From: an uncultured Sphingomonadaceae bacterium
GTDB lineage: Bacteria; Pseudomonadota; Alphaproteobacteria; Sphingomonadales; Sphingomonadaceae
Direction of reading: 5' to 3'
NCBI GenBank assembly: GCA_947488625.1
Contig: CANKZR010000001.1
Span: 124,001-188,000 of the forward strand
DNA length: 64,000 nucleotides
Positions 62,189 to 64,000 of the stretch are shown piece by piece (the stretch's first letter is position 1; every line of letters starts with the position of its first letter). The notes below the pieces were generated by a model. It worked only from the letters and a program-made list of their open reading frames with translations. It made no database searches and was not told the origin of the DNA. Made by a program: the position numbers and the translations under genes.

Positions 62189-62632
62189 ATGATGACCCTT
62201 CAGGAAATATCTGATCGGCTGGAGATCGAACAATTGCTTTCGAACTACAGCTTCGCGATCGACGACCGCGACTGGGATGGGCTTGATGGCATTTTCACGC
62301 CTGATGCATTCATCGACTACACTGCCGCCGGCGGCATTTCCGGGTCGCTGAGCGAGATCAAGGCATGGCTGCCCGGCGCGATGGAGCGCTTTCCCATGTT
62401 TCAGCACATGGTCGCGACGACACAGCTTGTTCTGGAAGGCGACACCGCAACAAGCCGGACAATCCTGTTCAACCCGATGGTCTACAAGGACGATAACGGA
62501 GTGGAGGATACCTTCTTCATCGGTCTCTGGTATCGCGACAACTTCGTACGGACCGACGCCGGTTGGCGAATTACACGACGTGTCGAGGAAAAGGGCTGGA
62601 CCAAGCACGCTCCCCGGCTGAGCGCCTCCTAG
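62189..62632 (+). CDS. NTF2/SnoaL-like protein B
   Basis: A 147-residue SnoaL_4-type protein: MTLQEISDRLEIEQLLSNYSFAIDDRDWDGLDGIFTPDAFIDYT, then GIWYRD-like GLWYRDNFVRTDAGWRITRRVEE. The Asp/Tyr pattern near DDRDWDGL and DAFIDYT is typical of ring-hydroxylating beta-subunit-like folds. The ATG at 62189 has better spacing to AAGGAGA (62173-62179) than the ATG at 62183. It is probably in the SDR unit. Confidence 0.85.
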   Translation: MMTLQEISDRLEIEQLLSNYSFAIDDRDWDGLDGIFTPDAFIDYTAAGGISGSLSEIKAWLPGAMERFPMFQHMVATTQLVLEGDTATSRTILFNPMVYKDDNGVEDTFFIGLWYRDNFVRTDAGWRITRRVEEKGWTKHAPRLSAS

Positions 62633-62665
62633 ACCCAACCGATTTCCCCGTGAGAAAGCCGGTCG

Positions 62666-63196
62666 TCACTCGTCCCAGCTGAGCAGGTAGGAAATATCGG
62701 TGCGTTCTTCGGGCTTGAGCCCGGTTTTCGCCAGCCAGTGGGCCGTGATCACACCGGCCTTGTCGCGCGGATAGATGATCTCGATCACGCGCTCGTATGC
62801 GGTGCTGGCGATTTTCCAGCGCCCGTCCTCGCGGCGATACTTGTCCTTGTAAATTGCCGTTCCGAAGGTGTGGTCATCGCGTTCCAGGCTGATGAAGACA
62901 TCTTCCAGATACCAGATAGCCTCTGCGGTATCCTCTCCGGTCAAGGTGATATCCGGCATGTGGCCATGGTGCATCGCCAGCGCATCCGATGGAAAGGCGT
63001 TGGCAAGGAACAGCAGCATCTCCTGCTTCCCCGAAAACTGGCAGCGATAGGTGCCACCCTTGTAATCGACCGACACATCATCGGTGAACAACGTTGCGAG
63101 AAGTTCCTGGTCACCGGTGTCGATCGCCCTGAAATATCGATGCTTGACGGTGCGAATATCCTCGAGATCGGACAGTTCCTGCAAAGAATATGCCAT
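62666..63196 (-). CDS. NTF2/SnoaL-like protein C
   Basis: A 176-residue SnoaL_4 protein: MAYSLQELSDLEDIRTVKHRYFRAIDTGDQELLATLFTDDVSVDY, AMHHGHMPDITL, and YKDKYRREDGRWKIASTAYERVIEIIYP. It is the last of three such proteins in 2.5 kb. The ATG ending at 63196 is chosen with AAGGG upstream. It starts five bases after the SRPBCC gene, probably co-transcribed with it. Confidence 0.85.
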   Translation of the reverse strand: MAYSLQELSDLEDIRTVKHRYFRAIDTGDQELLATLFTDDVSVDYKGGTYRCQFSGKQEMLLFLANAFPSDALAMHHGHMPDITLTGEDTAEAIWYLEDVFISLERDDHTFGTAIYKDKYRREDGRWKIASTAYERVIEIIYPRDKAGVITAHWLAKTGLKPEERTDISYLLSWDE

Positions 63197-63201
63197 GGTT
63201 A

Positions 63202-63732
63202 TCAACCCTTCCGTGATGCTGTGTATATTGCCTCTGCGCGGACTTTCAGCGCCATGGCGGAGTCGTCGAAGGCGCGTTTGACCCACGGACCGGCAAATCG
63301 GAAGACGTGGATCCCGTTCGTGCCGAGAAATGCATCGGTCGAGAAATAGCGGCAGCTCTCCGGCCCGGTCTTCTCGATGACCTGATCCCGGCGCGCAGGA
63401 TAAGGCCAGAAGTCATAGTAGGGCAGTTGCCAGCTCAGCATGGCTTCGGGCTCGAAGGCGCAGACGAACTCGCAATTTTCCACCAGCGTGCCGGGCACCG
63501 CGTAGTTGACCAGCGTCATCTCGACGGGGGCCTCCATTTCGAGGGTGGATTTGGCGCGTACGCAAAACGGGTTCCACTCGTTGTAGCGTGGCAGATCCGT
63601 CAACACCTCCCACACGACCTTGGCAGGGGCATCGATATTCACGGTTTCGCTGACGGTTACGGCGTCGGGATCGAACCCGGACCGTTCATCGTCCGCCAGC
63701 GTCGGATGTGACTTCATCCAGTCCAGCAGCAT
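63202..63732 (-). CDS. SRPBCC family (START-like) protein
   Basis: A 176-residue protein with the SRPBCC fold start VTVSETVNIDAPAKVVWEVLTDLPRYNEWNPFCVRAKS, and later VCAFEPEAMLSWQLPYYDFWPYPARR. Such proteins bind hydrophobic ligands or act as aromatase/cyclase or ring-hydroxylase helpers. The ATG ending at 63732 has AGGAGA nine bases upstream. It is between the flavoprotein gene and the SnoaL-like gene on the same strand. Confidence 0.85.
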   Translation of the reverse strand: MLLDWMKSHPTLADDERSGFDPDAVTVSETVNIDAPAKVVWEVLTDLPRYNEWNPFCVRAKSTLEMEAPVEMTLVNYAVPGTLVENCEFVCAFEPEAMLSWQLPYYDFWPYPARRDQVIEKTGPESCRYFSTDAFLGTNGIHVFRFAGPWVKRAFDDSAMALKVRAEAIYTASRKG

Positions 63733-63788
63733 GGTAGTCTCCTCATAGGCGGGCATGTCACGCACAGGTGCTGCCAGCGTTGTCGCAA

Positions 63789-64000
63789 TCAGGCTTGCGC
63801 GGCGTGGAGCCCCGCTCGCCTGCCGAAGAAAGTGCAATCCGCAAGGCTCATTCCGGAACTGTAGCCATGGCCCCAGGCGGGTAATCCGCTTGTGCAGCGG
63901 CCTGCAGCGAACAGCCCGTTAATCGGCTTCCCGGTACGGTCCAGCACTTCCCCGTCAACAGAAGTATGCAAGCCGCCGAGGGTGAAAAAACTGAAGTAAC
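63789..64000 (-). CDS. FAD-dependent oxidoreductase C-terminus (ketosteroid-dehydrogenase-like), truncated
   Basis: The frame runs off the right edge, leaving about 70 C-terminal residues: FTLGGLHTSVDGEVLDRTG, KPINGLFAAGRCTSGLPAWG, HGYSSGMSLADCTFFGRRAG. This is the C-terminal FAD-binding segment of the fumarate reductase/succinate dehydrogenase-type flavoproteins, group with 3-ketosteroid-delta-1-dehydrogenase-like members. Substrate cannot be fixed without the rest. It starts the minus-strand unit that continues with SRPBCC and SnoaL-like genes. Confidence 0.8.
   Translation of the reverse strand, partial: YFSFFTLGGLHTSVDGEVLDRTGKPINGLFAAGRCTSGLPAWGHGYSSGMSLADCTFFGRRAGLHAAQA

Overview
The window is a GC-rich, densely packed chromosomal stretch from an alphaproteobacterium, most likely a member of Sphingomonadales near Erythrobacteraceae. 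The case rests on an NDUFA12-type complex I accessory protein next to a DUF2155 protein, four TonB-dependent receptors (one beside a FAD-dependent halogenase and a LacI-type regulator, a common sphingomonad and caulobacter arrangement), a HisKA_2-type histidine kinase, and a split glycine decarboxylase (gcvPA/gcvPB) behind a tandem glycine riboswitch. I see no insertion sequence, integrase, CRISPR array or rRNA. Placement below order level is inference.

Layout. 1-6.1 kb: housekeeping genes (DUF389 membrane protein cut by the left edge, MAPEG protein, stand-alone fatty acyl-AMP ligase, recX, DUF192 lipoprotein, NDUFA12 homologue, DUF2155, aat). 6.2-12.6 kb: the translation and secretion block tRNA-Trp, secE, nusG, rplK, rplA, interrupted by a hairpin-rich intergenic array, a 48-residue protein with its own terminator, an AGCS amino-acid symporter and a CPBP protease. 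12.7-25.6 kb: small membrane protein, CinA-like protein coupled to a Baeyer-Villiger-type flavoprotein, folD, alpha/beta hydrolase, histidine kinase, BtuB-like receptor, and the polyphosphate pair ppk1-ppx. 25.7-33.6 kb: a compact type IV secretion operon on the minus strand (virB1-like, 2, 3, 4, 6, 9, 10, 11) with no virB5, virB7, virB8, virD4 or relaxase in the window.

34-39.6 kb: a lipoprotein probably forming a beta-helix, paired with a TonB-dependent receptor, then a convergent atypical OmpR-type regulator. 39.7-52.2 kb: a polysaccharide utilisation locus, probably for laminarin-like beta-glucan: FAD-dependent halogenase (divergent), large TonB receptor, GH16 lipoprotein, LacI regulator, MFS transporter, GH3 lipoprotein and FHS-type sugar permease. 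LacI-style CG-centred operators lie in the halogenase/receptor gap and just before the GH3 gene. The scheme is GH16 cutting outside, the receptor importing oligomers, GH3 trimming, and permeases taking up the sugar.

52.3-57 kb: glycine cleavage operon gcvT-gcvH-gcvPA-gcvPB under a tandem glycine riboswitch. 57.2-60.8 kb: iron-acquisition operon (PepSY membrane protein, 66-residue membrane protein, siderophore-type receptor) behind a Fur-like box. 60.8-64 kb: the edge of a catabolic cluster with three NTF2/SnoaL-like proteins, an SDR, an SRPBCC protein and the C-terminus of a ketosteroid-dehydrogenase-like flavoprotein cut by the right edge; the contents suggest steroid, terpenoid or related alicyclic metabolism.

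The best candidates for something undescribed are the reduced T4SS, the beta-helix lipoprotein/TonB receptor pair, the halogenase within the glucan regulon, the hairpin array after tRNA-Trp, and the right-end catabolic cluster with its paired operator arms.
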